Assembly (NCBI GenBank): GCA_019751875.1 | Contig: JAIEMV010000006.1 | Span: forward strand, 124,001-188,000 | Origin: Hyphomicrobium sp. | GTDB lineage: Bacteria; Pseudomonadota; Alphaproteobacteria; Rhizobiales; Hyphomicrobiaceae | Reading direction: 5' to 3' | DNA: 64,000 nt | Part shown: piece after piece, positions 23,680 through 31,239 of the stretch | Layout of the letters: each line of letters opens with the position of its first letter | How positions within the stretch are numbered: the stretch's first letter is position 1 | Translations under genes and position numbers: made by a program | The notes under the pieces: generated by a model | The model's database searches: none | What the model saw: only the letters and a program-made list of their open reading frames with translations | What the model was told of the DNA's origin: nothing

Positions 23680-24498
23680 GTGAAACCGATTATTAATAAT
23701 TTGCTGGATTTAAATGAAGCCTTTGAGGCGGTGAAGGGCCAGCTGTTCGGTCCTCTCGATCCGGCGCTCGTCAGGCTCAAGCACAAAGAGATCGTTCAAG
23801 AAGCCAAGGAAAAGCGTGAACAGGATGTCGATCCGCGCGGAAGGCTTAGCCTCATGCGCGACGATCTCGCGGAGCGGGATCGTAAGGACCGTGATGTGCA
23901 CGCTCGAACGCTCACGTGGCTTCTGGCGAATGACCGTGCTTACCGGCAATCCCATGAGCGGGCCGTTGCGTCTTTCACAAATGCTGGCAACGCCATCGAC
24001 CGCGCCATCATGGCAGGTGAAAAGGCCCTGGATAAGACACGCCAGCAGATCGACGACTATCTGCGCTCAACCGCGCGTCTCAGTGATGGCCGCTACGTCA
24101 TGATCGACCAGAACGGAATCTACCGCGATGAAGCAGGCGGTGAGATCTCCGCCGAAGATGTCGCCGAAGTGGATGGAAAACCGATCAAGGCGTTTAAGCC
24201 TTATGAAGTGCTGGACGGTCGCAAAACGGTAGTTGCACGTGATCTTGCCGAACTGCGGGGATGGAGCGTCGAAGTTGGCGACATGCACAACAGGGCGGCT
24301 GACGAGGAAAGCCCGGCCAGCCGCCAAGAACTGGACGATATGACCGAACGTGCCGACGATCTGGAACAGAGTGCGATGGAGAAGCAACAGCGATTTGAAG
24401 CGGCCCCCGGGTACGGCTCGACCCAAGAGGCTGATATTGAAGCTCGTGGTGACGTTGACATTGTCTCGGGTGCAACTATGGCGAAGCCCAAGATTTAA
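23680..24498 (+). CDS. Hypothetical charged helical protein
   Basis: A 272-aa soluble protein starting with GTG (KPIINNLLDLNEAFEAVKGQ). Residues 40-135 are highly charged helices (KEIVQEAKEKREQDVDPRGR). The middle resembles a small beta domain (SDGRYVMIDQNGIYRDEAGG), and the C-terminus is acidic. A good promoter sits 30 bp upstream, but the ribosome-binding site is weak (TGAGATATA). Its last 4 bp overlap the converging 24495 gene. The shape suggests an extracellular or effector-like protein, but nothing proves it. Confidence 0.55.
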   Translation: MKPIINNLLDLNEAFEAVKGQLFGPLDPALVRLKHKEIVQEAKEKREQDVDPRGRLSLMRDDLAERDRKDRDVHARTLTWLLANDRAYRQSHERAVASFTNAGNAIDRAIMAGEKALDKTRQQIDDYLRSTARLSDGRYVMIDQNGIYRDEAGGEISAEDVAEVDGKPIKAFKPYEVLDGRKTVVARDLAELRGWSVEVGDMHNRAADEESPASRQELDDMTERADDLEQSAMEKQQRFEAAPGYGSTQEADIEARGDVDIVSGATMAKPKI

Positions 24499-24830
24499 CG
24501 GTACTTGAACTCACCACAGGCTTTTTCGAGCACCGCGATGGTGACAGCCATGGGGTGATAGTCGGGCAGCTTCGTCATGGCTTCAAGCACGGGCTGATAG
24601 AAGCCTGCGCGATGCTTGATACCCCAATCATCAATACATTTCGCTTGATCCCGGGCATTCGCGGCCACGATGACCGATGCTGCTGTGGCCGCTGTAGTGA
24701 TGTAAGAGCGCTGGCTTTCTGTTGACCAAGTAAGAAATTCCGAACTTTTGAACCCTTCTGCCGCCCCGGCAGCGTTGCTACATACGATGGTACTCAGGGT
24801 TGCAATGGTGACAGCTTTTCTGCTCAACAT
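24495..24830 (-). CDS. Small exported protein
   Basis: A 111-aa protein with a signal peptide (residues 1-23, cleaved after NAAGAA). The mature domain has two Cys (AKCIDDWG and EKACGEFK) that could form one disulphide. This size, with helices and a conserved Trp-Ser start (FLTWSTESQRSYI), recalls Rap1a/Tai-type small periplasmic immunity proteins, but I make that comparison from memory and weakly. It is convergent with 23680; an effector/immunity relation between the two would be speculative. Confidence 0.5.
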   Translation of the reverse strand: MLSRKAVTIATLSTIVCSNAAGAAEGFKSSEFLTWSTESQRSYITTAATAASVIVAANARDQAKCIDDWGIKHRAGFYQPVLEAMTKLPDYHPMAVTIAVLEKACGEFKYR

Positions 24831-24940
24831 AAACGATCGTTATTGAACAGAAGGGAAAACTAGCACGAGAATGACACGGCACACTTCAAGAAGCGGCGGG
24901 TTTCCGCCAATATGCGGCGCTAGCACTAGCACTCACAGCG

Positions 24941-24970
24941 CCTCGTCAGAAAGGATCGATTTTGACGAGG
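24941..24970. repeat. Inverted repeat upstream of the recombinase, candidate res/recombination site
   Basis: CCTCGTCA (24941-24948) and its exact complement TGACGAGG (24963-24970), 14 bp apart. The right arm ends 8 bp before the recombinase ATG. Serine recombinases usually act at dyad sites beside their gene and often bind there to autoregulate. Confidence 0.55.
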
Positions 24971-24977
24971 GTGCGTC

Positions 24978-25589
24978 ATGACCAGCTACTTTTTCCCAGG
25001 CATTACGGTCACGGGGCGGCGCATAGGCTATGCGCGGGTTTCGACCGCTGATCAGAAGCTCCGCATGCAACTCGACGGCCTCAAGGCCGCACAGTGCGAT
25101 TTGATTTTCAAGGACCACGGTATCAGCGGTGGCAAGGTCAGCAGACCCGGTCTAGACAAGGCACTCAAGGCACTTAAGCGCGGTGACGCACTGGTCGTTC
25201 TCAAGCTCGACCGACTGGGTCGATCCGTTCAGCATCTGTCTGACCTTCTGGTGCGCTTTGAGAATGAGGGTATCCATTTTTGTTCCTTGGCCGAGGGTAT
25301 CAACACGACAACACCAGGCGGCAAACTCGTTTATCATCTGTTTGCCGCCTTTGCCGAATTCCAGCGCGACATCATTCGTGAGAACACGGCTCTAGGTCTA
25401 GAAGCTGCTAAGCAGCGTGGTGCAGCGCTCGGACGACCGCGGTTGCTCTCGACCGATATAATCCTTGCTGGGCACCGCGCCGTCACGGTGGAAGGGATGA
25501 GCGTGAGTTCTGTTGCGCGGCTGTACAACGTTTCCCCAGCTACCATCACGCGGAGTTTCAAGCGCGCTGGTATCGACTTGATCCACTGA
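24978..25589 (+). CDS. Small serine recombinase (resolvase/invertase family)
   Basis: A 203-aa enzyme that cuts and rejoins DNA through Ser22 (RIGYARVSTADQ). The family landmarks LVVLKLDRLGRSVQHL and FAEFQRDIIRENT are present, with a C-terminal helix-turn-helix (MSVSSVARLYNVSPATITRS). Length is normal for Tn3-type resolvases and invertases. No transposase is adjacent, so it could resolve element multimers or invert a segment. It divides the accessory zone from the backbone block. Confidence 0.9.
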   Translation: MTSYFFPGITVTGRRIGYARVSTADQKLRMQLDGLKAAQCDLIFKDHGISGGKVSRPGLDKALKALKRGDALVVLKLDRLGRSVQHLSDLLVRFENEGIHFCSLAEGINTTTPGGKLVYHLFAAFAEFQRDIIRENTALGLEAAKQRGAALGRPRLLSTDIILAGHRAVTVEGMSVSSVARLYNVSPATITRSFKRAGIDLIH

Positions 25590-25646
25590 TCTGCGGTTGA
25601 ACCCACGTCTGGCTCCACTAAAGCTTCATGACGCGCCCTCCTGCCG

Positions 25647-26195
25647 CTACAGCGCAGGTTCAGCGCGGCTGAGCTGGGCGCGGGTCATCAGATAGACCTG
25701 GCCCGTAGTGAGGTCTTCGACGCGCGCTCCGCGGCGAGGAACTTTTGCCAGGATTTTATACGGGACGCCTTGGAACCGAATTCTGTCGCCCGGGGATAAG
25801 GCTTTGGCGGCGGCGCGCTTGGCATAGGCCGCGCAGCAGCGTGCCCGCCAATCGGCCCCATACTGGCCGTCCGGAACAGGGATCATGGACTCCAGCACAT
25901 GAAAGAAGGATTCCGGCGGGATGGCATTGGGCCCGCAGGCTTCGGTCATGTCCTTGAATCCGAAATTATAGTGATCGCGGACATGATCGGTCAGGCAGAC
26001 CAGGCAGAAGAGCAGAGGGGATCCCGTCTCCTGCGGCGTGCGCTCGACGATCGCAAAATACTCGCGGAGCGTGGCGGTGTCGTGGAGGACGCGGAAGCCA
26101 TCCTTCTCGCCCGCTACAAAGGGCTGCTCGAAGCGCTCGCGCATAAAGTCTCGTACTTTGGTGCCTGGTGGTTTGTGAGTGTAGGTCCAGCCCAT
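25647..26195 (-). CDS. Plasmid-associated hypothetical protein (DUF6927-like)
   Basis: A 182-aa protein beginning GWTYTHKPPGTKVRDFMRER, which I associate from memory with a DUF6927-type family of alphaproteobacterial plasmids. It has a Cys pair (LFCLVCLTDH), an Arg/Cys stretch (WRARCCAAYAKRA) and a small beta C-terminal domain (PGDRIRFQGVPYKILAK). AGGAG precedes the ATG. Function is unknown. It starts the minus-strand backbone block. Confidence 0.65.
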   Translation of the reverse strand: MGWTYTHKPPGTKVRDFMRERFEQPFVAGEKDGFRVLHDTATLREYFAIVERTPQETGSPLLFCLVCLTDHVRDHYNFGFKDMTEACGPNAIPPESFFHVLESMIPVPDGQYGADWRARCCAAYAKRAAAKALSPGDRIRFQGVPYKILAKVPRRGARVEDLTTGQVYLMTRAQLSRAEPAL

Positions 26196-26222
26196 GGGGA
26201 TCTCCTGTCGGTTTGGGGTTGA

Positions 26223-26253
26223 AACAACAAAAACGGGCCTGCGAAGGCCCGGT
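26223..26253 (-). terminator. Rho-independent terminator of the 26280 gene
   Basis: On the minus strand CGGGCCT, a 4-base loop, AGGCCCG (26234-26251) is followed by a T-rich run (complement of aacaacaaaaa, 26223-26233). It lies 29 bp after the stop codon. Confidence 0.8.
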
Positions 26254-26279
26254 CTGATCGTGTGAAAATGGCGCGCGGT

Positions 26280-26639
26280 TTAGACTGCCGGCGGGGTGTC
26301 GCCGATCTCATGCAGGGGAATCGCTCGGCCCATCCAGGGCTCGGGACGGATGGCGCGGGCCCAATCGGCGAAAGAGGGGATCCGGCCCAAATCTTCGCGC
26401 ACATGCTGCTCGCCAACCCAGCGTGTGGGAATGATGCGACCGCTGGAGAGCGTCAGTGTCGCGCCGAAGATGGTCTCGAGCATGAAAATGCCCTCGGCGT
26501 GATGGCGCAACGCGCGGTGGCGATAGTCGGCCAGGATCGATTTTGATTCATCGAACCAGTGATGCAGCCGGACGTAATCATCGGGGACGCCGCCCCATGT
26601 CCGGACGGAGGAGAGGGCGTGGTGGTAGGGATGTGCCAT
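26280..26639 (-). CDS. Plasmid-associated hypothetical protein (DUF6915-like)
   Basis: A 119-aa His-rich protein with HPYHHALSSVRTWGG, then LHHWFDESKSILADYRHRAL and GATLTLSSGRIIPTRWVGEQ. I associate it with DUF6915 from memory. Such proteins accompany ParB-like and DUF2958 genes on plasmids; no activity is known to me. The GGACC leader resembles the motif in front of other genes of this block. Confidence 0.65.
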   Translation of the reverse strand: MAHPYHHALSSVRTWGGVPDDYVRLHHWFDESKSILADYRHRALRHHAEGIFMLETIFGATLTLSSGRIIPTRWVGEQHVREDLGRIPSFADWARAIRPEPWMGRAIPLHEIGDTPPAV

Positions 26640-26710
26640 GGAGGGTCCTTTCTCTGCGCAAGCAGGCTTTGCCCCCGGCCCTCCACCACCCTCTGACTCT
26701 CATGGCGTCT

Positions 26711-26760
26711 GTTTAATTTCATTAAACAAATTTGACACGGAGTGTTTAATGCGGTTAAAC
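26711..26760 (+). promoter_or_regulatory. Toxin-antitoxin promoter with two operators
   Basis: TTGACA (26732-26737) and TTAAAC (26755-26760), 17 bp apart. Two palindromes share GTTTAA/TTAAAC ends: GTTTAAT-3-ATTAAAC (26711-26727) and GTTTAA-5-TTAAAC (26744-26760). The second covers the -10. The expected start falls at or next to ATG 26768, so the message is near leaderless. This fits autorepression by the XRE antitoxin. Confidence 0.65.
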
Positions 26761-26767
26761 TAATCGT

Positions 26768-27015
26768 ATGAAGGTCGTCATTCGTAAGTCAGCGCTGAAA
26801 GCATTGGACGGATGGACGCCAAATTGAGAAAGCGATTTTTCGATGCGTTTGAGCAGATCGCAGCGGGGAAAGCGGACAAGCTCGATATTCAGAAATTGGT
26901 CGGACGGACAGGCTTCCGGCTTAGAATTGGCCAATATAGAGCTCTATTCACGCAAGACCGTGTGCTCCTGGATGTGTTGGACGTCGGGCCGCGCGGCGGG
27001 ATCTATAAAGACTAG
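26768..27015 (+). pseudogene. RelE/HigB-like toxin gene with a 1-nt frameshift
   Basis: The natural ATG at 26768 gives MKVVIRKSALKALD, then reads out of frame and stops after 19 codons. Removing one missing base at about 26809-26811 joins it to MDAKLRKRFFDAFEQ and the RelE-type core FRLRIGQYRALF...VLDVGPRGGIYKD. The intact product would be about 83 aa, normal for the family. The 67 codons from ATG 26812 lack the first strand, so an active mRNA interferase is unlikely. The gap could also be a sequencing error. Confidence 0.7.
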
Positions 27016-27027
27016 GAGGTGATCGCG

Positions 27028-27384
27028 ATGGCGATTGAGAAGTTCGAAACGATCAACGGGTTTGTCCAGGTGCCACTGAAAGAGTTCAAGCGGATGCGGG
27101 CGCTCTTGGAGGACCGCGCCGATGGCTTGGCGTATGACAAGGCCATGGCGCGGGACGAAGAGGCCTTTCCGGCCGGCTTCGCCCGTAAGCTGCTCGAAGG
27201 CTCAGAGAGCCGTGTCAAACTCTATAGGATGTACCGAGGATTGAGCCAAACGGAGCTTGGGAACGCTGTTGGGTGCGGCCGATCGATGATATCGCAGATC
27301 GAAGCCGGCAAAACGCAGGGGTCTTTGTCGCTCATGAAGAAAATCGCTCAGACGTTGAGAGTGGATTTGGATGATCTCATTTGA
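27028..27384 (+). CDS. XRE-family antitoxin
   Basis: A 118-aa protein with an N-terminal toxin-binding part (EKFETINGFVQVPLKEFKRM) and a C-terminal helix-turn-helix (YRGLSQTELGNAVGCGRSMI, then SQIEAGK). This is the toxin-first, HTH-antitoxin-second order of HigBA-like modules. AGGAGGTGA precedes ATG 27028, 12 bp after the toxin stop. It would bind the palindromes at 26711-26760 and repress the operon. It may now be an orphan if the toxin is dead. Confidence 0.8.
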   Translation: MAIEKFETINGFVQVPLKEFKRMRALLEDRADGLAYDKAMARDEEAFPAGFARKLLEGSESRVKLYRMYRGLSQTELGNAVGCGRSMISQIEAGKTQGSLSLMKKIAQTLRVDLDDLI

Positions 27385-27416
27385 GCGTTCGATACGCACA
27401 GACCCATAGTGCAGCG

Positions 27417-27683
27417 TTAGTCAGTTCGTGCGATCGGGTCATTGTCATAGATCTGGTCGGCCAGGGCGATGACGTCTTGAACGGACAGATCGCTCAAGCC
27501 GCTTTTCAGACCTTCGGAGATGAGCGCCTGCAGATGAGCGAGGCTTCTTGCGCTGGCCTGTGAACTACCACCGATTGCTCGCACAGAATCGCTGGTGCTG
27601 AATGGTTTGGCACAGTCGGGCGTTAGGGCCCGATTGTCCGCTGGTTTTCGAAGTGGAATAGTTGGGCGCACAGTCGTCTTCAC
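27417..27683 (-). CDS. Small antitoxin-like protein
   Basis: An 88-aa protein with a disordered N-terminus and a helical C-terminus (LAHLQALISEGLKSGLSDLS, then VQDVIALADQIYD) of the sort seen in ParD-like antitoxins. It starts with GTG. A promoter, TTGACA (27712-27717) and ATACTA (27689-27694) on the minus strand, places the transcript start at the GTG, so the message looks leaderless. No toxin partner adjoins it. ParD assignment is tentative. Confidence 0.45.
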   Translation of the reverse strand: MKTTVRPTIPLRKPADNRALTPDCAKPFSTSDSVRAIGGSSQASARSLAHLQALISEGLKSGLSDLSVQDVIALADQIYDNDPIARTD

Positions 27684-27688
27684 GGCTT

Positions 27689-27717
27689 TAGTATGAGTAT
27701 TCAGCAGAGTTTGTCAA
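27689..27717 (-). promoter_or_regulatory. Promoter of the 27417 gene
   Basis: Minus-strand TTGACA (27712-27717) and ATACTA (27689-27694) with a 17-bp spacer; the predicted start is at or beside GTG 27683. Confidence 0.5.
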
Positions 27718-27731
27718 AATATAAAGCCCTT

Positions 27732-28046
27732 TTAATACACATACTCGGGGTGGTCCGAGGCCTCGCCGTCCCAGTGGTGAAGGCAGCGAATATACCCAAA
27801 GCGATTGACGAAGCTAAACCCGGCGTTCAGGTACAGGCGTCCGGTCATCGGATCGAGCACCGTCCACCATTCTCGCCTGTTGGGTTCTGCGGGCAGGGCG
27901 TGCAGTGGCCAGATGAGAGAGCCATCCGCGAAGGGGATGGGCTCATAGCGCCGTTCGAATACGCGCCACGACTGAGCGCGTTTCAGAGCTGCGGGAGGCG
28001 GTCGTACAAGGCGGGGGCTTATGAGAGAGCTGCCGGTCGGTGTCAT
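27732..28046 (-). CDS. Plasmid-associated hypothetical protein
   Basis: A 104-aa protein with WRVFERRYEPIPFADGSLIW and WWTVLDPMTGRLYLNAGFSF, a pattern I recognise from uncharacterised proteins of alphaproteobacterial plasmids. AGGGGG precedes ATG 28046. Its first 104 bp overlap, in another frame, the 3' end of the DUF6878-like gene, an unusually long overlap. Confidence 0.6.
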   Translation of the reverse strand: MTPTGSSLISPRLVRPPPAALKRAQSWRVFERRYEPIPFADGSLIWPLHALPAEPNRREWWTVLDPMTGRLYLNAGFSFVNRFGYIRCLHHWDGEASDHPEYVY

Positions 28047-28500
28047 GGTGTTCCCCCTGAAGTTCTTCGGTGGAGGATTCGACGGACATGAAACGCGCGG
28101 CATGTTCGATCGTGACGGTTTGCGGCGCGACGTTGATCGTGAGCGTTCCATAGCCGCCGTCGTTGTTCTCAAAGCCGTCATGATAGGTGTTGAGCACCTC
28201 CCAGAGAAAATCATCGAGGTGTTCGCGCAAGGGTTTGGCTGCGCTGTCGGTGGTCCCATCAATGGCCACCAGAGTGTCAATCTCCGAGAGCGCAACGCTT
28301 TCGCAGCTGAAATTGATCGCCTCGATGCTCTCGGTCTGGCCGCTATCACCTTCGCCGTCATAGGTGATGGTGACGCGCTCAATGGAGGCTTTGCGCAGGG
28401 CCCGGAGGAGAGCGGCTTTGTGGTAGGTGAGCGCCTGTTGTCGGCGCTCTTGATCCGCGCGATAGCGGGCCATCCAATCATCAAAAGCAGGTTCGTTCAT
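27943..28500 (-). CDS. DUF6878-like plasmid protein with extended C-terminus
   Basis: A 185-aa protein whose first 148 residues fit a DUF6878-type family known to me from plasmids (LDDFLWEVLNTYHDGFENND, then GGYGTLTINV). The last 37 residues (Ser/Thr/Pro-rich) look like translated out-of-frame sequence of the next gene and may result from a lost stop codon or a frameshift. GAAAGGACC precedes the ATG, the same leader found at 31095 and 31656. Function unknown. Confidence 0.65.
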   Translation of the reverse strand: MNEPAFDDWMARYRADQERRQQALTYHKAALLRALRKASIERVTITYDGEGDSGQTESIEAINFSCESVALSEIDTLVAIDGTTDSAAKPLREHLDDFLWEVLNTYHDGFENNDGGYGTLTINVAPQTVTIEHAARFMSVESSTEELQGEHHDTDRQLSHKPPPCTTASRSSETRSVVARIRTAL

Positions 28501-28539
28501 TATGGGGTCCTTTCAAAGAGGAGTTGAGGTGGAAACAGG

Positions 28540-28710
28540 CTAAAAGCAGCGCTCAAACTGCGCTGTGCGCTGCGTGATGGCGGCAAAGGGCGGACGATGG
28601 CAGTAGCGTCCCAGGATCCAGTGCCGGCAAATGGCTCGCGCTCCGGCAAACCAGACGGTGTGGGTTTCGTCGAAATTGCGGGTGATGACGAGGAACGTGC
28701 GGGTTCTCAT
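28540..28710 (-). CDS. Small protein (56 aa) coupled to the upstream gene
   Basis: The frame begins MRTRTFLVITRNFDETHTVW and ends RTAQFERCF. Its ATG overlaps the stop of the 28707 gene (ATGA), a sign of translational coupling. Three Cys and several His/Arg residues are present (AICRHWILGRYCHRPPF). Unknown family. Its length explains why it is easily missed. Confidence 0.55.
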   Translation of the reverse strand: MRTRTFLVITRNFDETHTVWFAGARAICRHWILGRYCHRPPFAAITQRTAQFERCF

Positions 28711-28946
28711 GCGCAGCCTCCCACTTCTATGTGGTCGGTGACTTCGCTGTGATCGAGGCCTTCGCCGGTCATGAGAAAATTCTCGCGGCCGCGCTCGTGA
28801 TATTCGCGTTCGGCCGCCTCAATGGCGTCCGCGCGGCTGGGTGCGAAAACCCAGCGTGTGGCTTCGGTCCAGAAAATTGTCTTCACGCGAAAAAGATGGG
28901 CGCAATGAAGGGGAGGAAAGGACTTAAGATTATGGGGCTCGGTCAT
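28707..28946 (-). CDS. Small hypothetical protein
   Basis: A 79-aa protein starting MTEPHNLKSFPPLHCAHLF, with a small alpha/beta core (WTEATRWVFAPSRADAIEAA) that resembles short plasmid-borne domains. The ATG at 28946 is preferred; an upstream start at 29045 would run through the hairpin at 28979-29004. It is coupled to the 56-aa gene by an ATGA overlap. Confidence 0.5.
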   Translation of the reverse strand: MTEPHNLKSFPPLHCAHLFRVKTIFWTEATRWVFAPSRADAIEAAEREYHERGRENFLMTGEGLDHSEVTDHIEVGGCA

Positions 28947-28978
28947 GATGATCTCATCGGTTCGGGGTTCTACACAGC

Positions 28979-29004
28979 CATGCGGCCCCCGTAGGGGCCG
29001 CATG
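28979..29004. repeat. Hairpin after the ParB-like gene
   Basis: CATGCGGCCCC (28979-28989) pairs exactly with GGGGCCGCATG (28994-29004), with a 4-base loop. It lies 22 bp beyond the ParB-like stop codon and has no T-run, so processing or partial termination is likely. Confidence 0.55.
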
Positions 29005-29025
29005 CATACACGCAAGCGTTCAAAC

Positions 29026-31095
29026 TTACGCCGCCGCGCTCTCACACGCCGGATCCATCAGGAAGGCGGGGATCGCAGCCGGCGACGTCTCGGGTTCAGA
29101 GGAACTCTCGGGCTGTGACACAGTCTCACCACGCAGGATCGGCGGCAGCCAGCCTGTTCCCTGCACAAGTCGTGCGGCTTCTTTGGCCATATCCGGCTTC
29201 TTCAGATGGTCAATGAGTTGGGCCGTGCTGGAGCCTCGCGCTTCACGGACACTCTCGATGATCTGCGCCTTGGTGATGCGCCCAAAGTAATTTTCAACCG
29301 TCGCCTCAAACCCTGCGGCACCCATGTCGAGCACCAGGGTCGAGGCGAGCTGGTCGGCTTGCATCAGGGACCGCTGCGCACCATAGGCGTGGGGTTCCCG
29401 CACCGCTTTGATGCTGCGGGCCGCGCAATAAGCGAGGAGCGCCGCGCGATCATCCGCCGTGGATGTCAGCAGATGGCTCCAGAGCTTGGCGGGGTGATCC
29501 GGAAGCTGGGCTGCAAACGCATCATGCGCGGTCTGAAGTGCGGCTGTGGGTTCCCAATCATCGAGTCCCGGCACCAGACGGCTCGTGTACGGCGACACTG
29601 TAATCTGCAGGCAGGTGGCGCCGCGTCCGGAATAGAAGACGGAGAGCACCATGGCGTGAAGCACAGCGACGAGCGCAATCTCGGGCTCCTCGGAGAGGCG
29701 CTGTTGCAAGGCCGTTGTGCGGTAGGCTGTGAGATCATGGATCAGTTTGGGAGAGACGCGGTCATCCTCGTCAGGCGCCGCGGATGAGGAGCCATTTGAG
29801 CCCATGGTCTCCTCATCGCTGTCACACATTCCGCCGTCGCCTTCATGCTCTGAGCCGGCGGTCTCATCCTCGATCGCGTCGTCATCCTCTGGGCGAAGAA
29901 GTCCGTAATCGATCGAGACCTTGCCCTCGTGACTGATGGAGAGCAGCACGCCCGCTCGGGCTTTATCCGCCTCTTCGAACAGGGGAGGGCGGTCATCGAT
30001 CGCGGCGATCTGCGCTTCAATAGACTCCAGCTGTTCGCGCTGGGCATCGAAATCTTCGGCCTCTTCATCGTACTCTTCGATCAAGGCGTCATACTGCGCG
30101 CTGAGCGCATCATAGGCCGTCTGCTCGTCGTCCGCCAGAGGCGGCTGTTCGGCGGGGATACGGCGCAAGCGAGATCGGATCGCGTAGGGGGATTCCAGCG
30201 TGCTCTCCGCCCATTTCCAGCCCTCAGAGAGAAGCGCAGAACAGGCAGCCGCTAGCTTTTCAGATGCGAGCGCATTCAGTAGGGCCGGATCATCAAAATA
30301 CCCCTCATCCTCCTCATCGAAGAGATCACGGGAAATCGTGCCCCCGGCCGCAATATACGCGTCCTGACCCACGAACAGCGCACGCTTGTCGTCCGCCTCC
30401 ACCTTGTCCTCGGTGAGGAGACGCTTTATGGGATAAGGCTGAGCGCTGAGCTGCCCTGCCTGAATCATCCCCCAGATCTGCTCCTGGCGTGCCTGATCTT
30501 CGCTTAAACAAAAAGCCATTAAGGCTTCCAAGCGAAGTTCGTCCTGCGCATAGGCCTCGAGCAGAACAGGGCTGGCGGAGGCAAGCCGCAGACGCTGGCG
30601 CACCACGGCCGGTGTCACGGCATAAGCGGCGGCAATCTCCTCTTCCGAGAGGCCTCGCTCCCGCAGCACCTGAAACGCGCGGAACTGATCGAGCGGATGC
30701 AAAGCTTCGCGATCAGAATTCTCGGCGAGACTGTCATCTTCGGCAAGGCCGCTGGTTTTGATGATGCAGGGAATGGGCGCATCAGGATCGAGACGCTTCT
30801 GCGCCACAAGCAGCTGCAACGCGCGGTAGCGCCTTCCGCCCGCCTGGATTTCGTAGCGACCGGTCTCAGCACCAGACTTGTCCAGAACAGGCCGTACGCT
30901 CAGCGACTGCAGCAGAGAGCGCCGCGCGATGCTCTCGGCCAAGGCGTCGATGGAGAGGGTGACCTTGGTCTGGCGCACATTGGCAGGGCTCAAAGCGAGC
31001 CGGCTCAACGGAATGCTGGTCGCGGCGGCCAGATTGATTGCGGGGGCAGGGGATTTGCCGGATGATTTGGGTTTGGGTTTCGAAGATTTGGCCAT
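29026..31095 (-). CDS. Large ParB/Spo0J-type protein
   Basis: A 689-aa protein. The ParB N-terminal nuclease-like fold is at residues about 25-130 (IPLSRLALSPANVRQTK; IQAGGRRYRALQLL; LAENSDREALHPLDQFRAF). A KorB-like helix-turn-helix follows (LSEEEIAAAYAVTPAVVRQR). Then comes an acidic coiled region (about residues 290-420) and a unique C-terminal domain. It is about twice the length of chromosomal ParB, like the chimeric ParB proteins of alphaproteobacterial plasmids. No ParA is present nearby, so a role in gene regulation or element maintenance is as likely as partition. The start is fixed by GAAAGGACC. Confidence 0.85.
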   Translation of the reverse strand: MAKSSKPKPKSSGKSPAPAINLAAATSIPLSRLALSPANVRQTKVTLSIDALAESIARRSLLQSLSVRPVLDKSGAETGRYEIQAGGRRYRALQLLVAQKRLDPDAPIPCIIKTSGLAEDDSLAENSDREALHPLDQFRAFQVLRERGLSEEEIAAAYAVTPAVVRQRLRLASASPVLLEAYAQDELRLEALMAFCLSEDQARQEQIWGMIQAGQLSAQPYPIKRLLTEDKVEADDKRALFVGQDAYIAAGGTISRDLFDEEDEGYFDDPALLNALASEKLAAACSALLSEGWKWAESTLESPYAIRSRLRRIPAEQPPLADDEQTAYDALSAQYDALIEEYDEEAEDFDAQREQLESIEAQIAAIDDRPPLFEEADKARAGVLLSISHEGKVSIDYGLLRPEDDDAIEDETAGSEHEGDGGMCDSDEETMGSNGSSSAAPDEDDRVSPKLIHDLTAYRTTALQQRLSEEPEIALVAVLHAMVLSVFYSGRGATCLQITVSPYTSRLVPGLDDWEPTAALQTAHDAFAAQLPDHPAKLWSHLLTSTADDRAALLAYCAARSIKAVREPHAYGAQRSLMQADQLASTLVLDMGAAGFEATVENYFGRITKAQIIESVREARGSSTAQLIDHLKKPDMAKEAARLVQGTGWLPPILRGETVSQPESSSEPETSPAAIPAFLMDPACESAAA

Positions 31096-31239
31096 GAGCT
31101 GGGTCCTTTCAAAGAGGGTTTGAGTTTGCAAAAGTCAGAGTGGGAGCCCCGCAACGAGGCGGAGCCTTGCAGCACCTGGCATGGATGGCTCTCACCACCA
31201 CTCACCAAGCGCCGCAGGGCGCGAAGCCACCCTCTGACT

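Noticed and set aside
28979-29004. Hairpin after the ParB-like gene taken as a rho-independent terminator
   Set aside because: Perfect stem but no T-run on either strand, so listed as a repeat only.
29206-29787. 193-aa plus-strand frame
   Set aside because: Shadow of the ParB-like gene.
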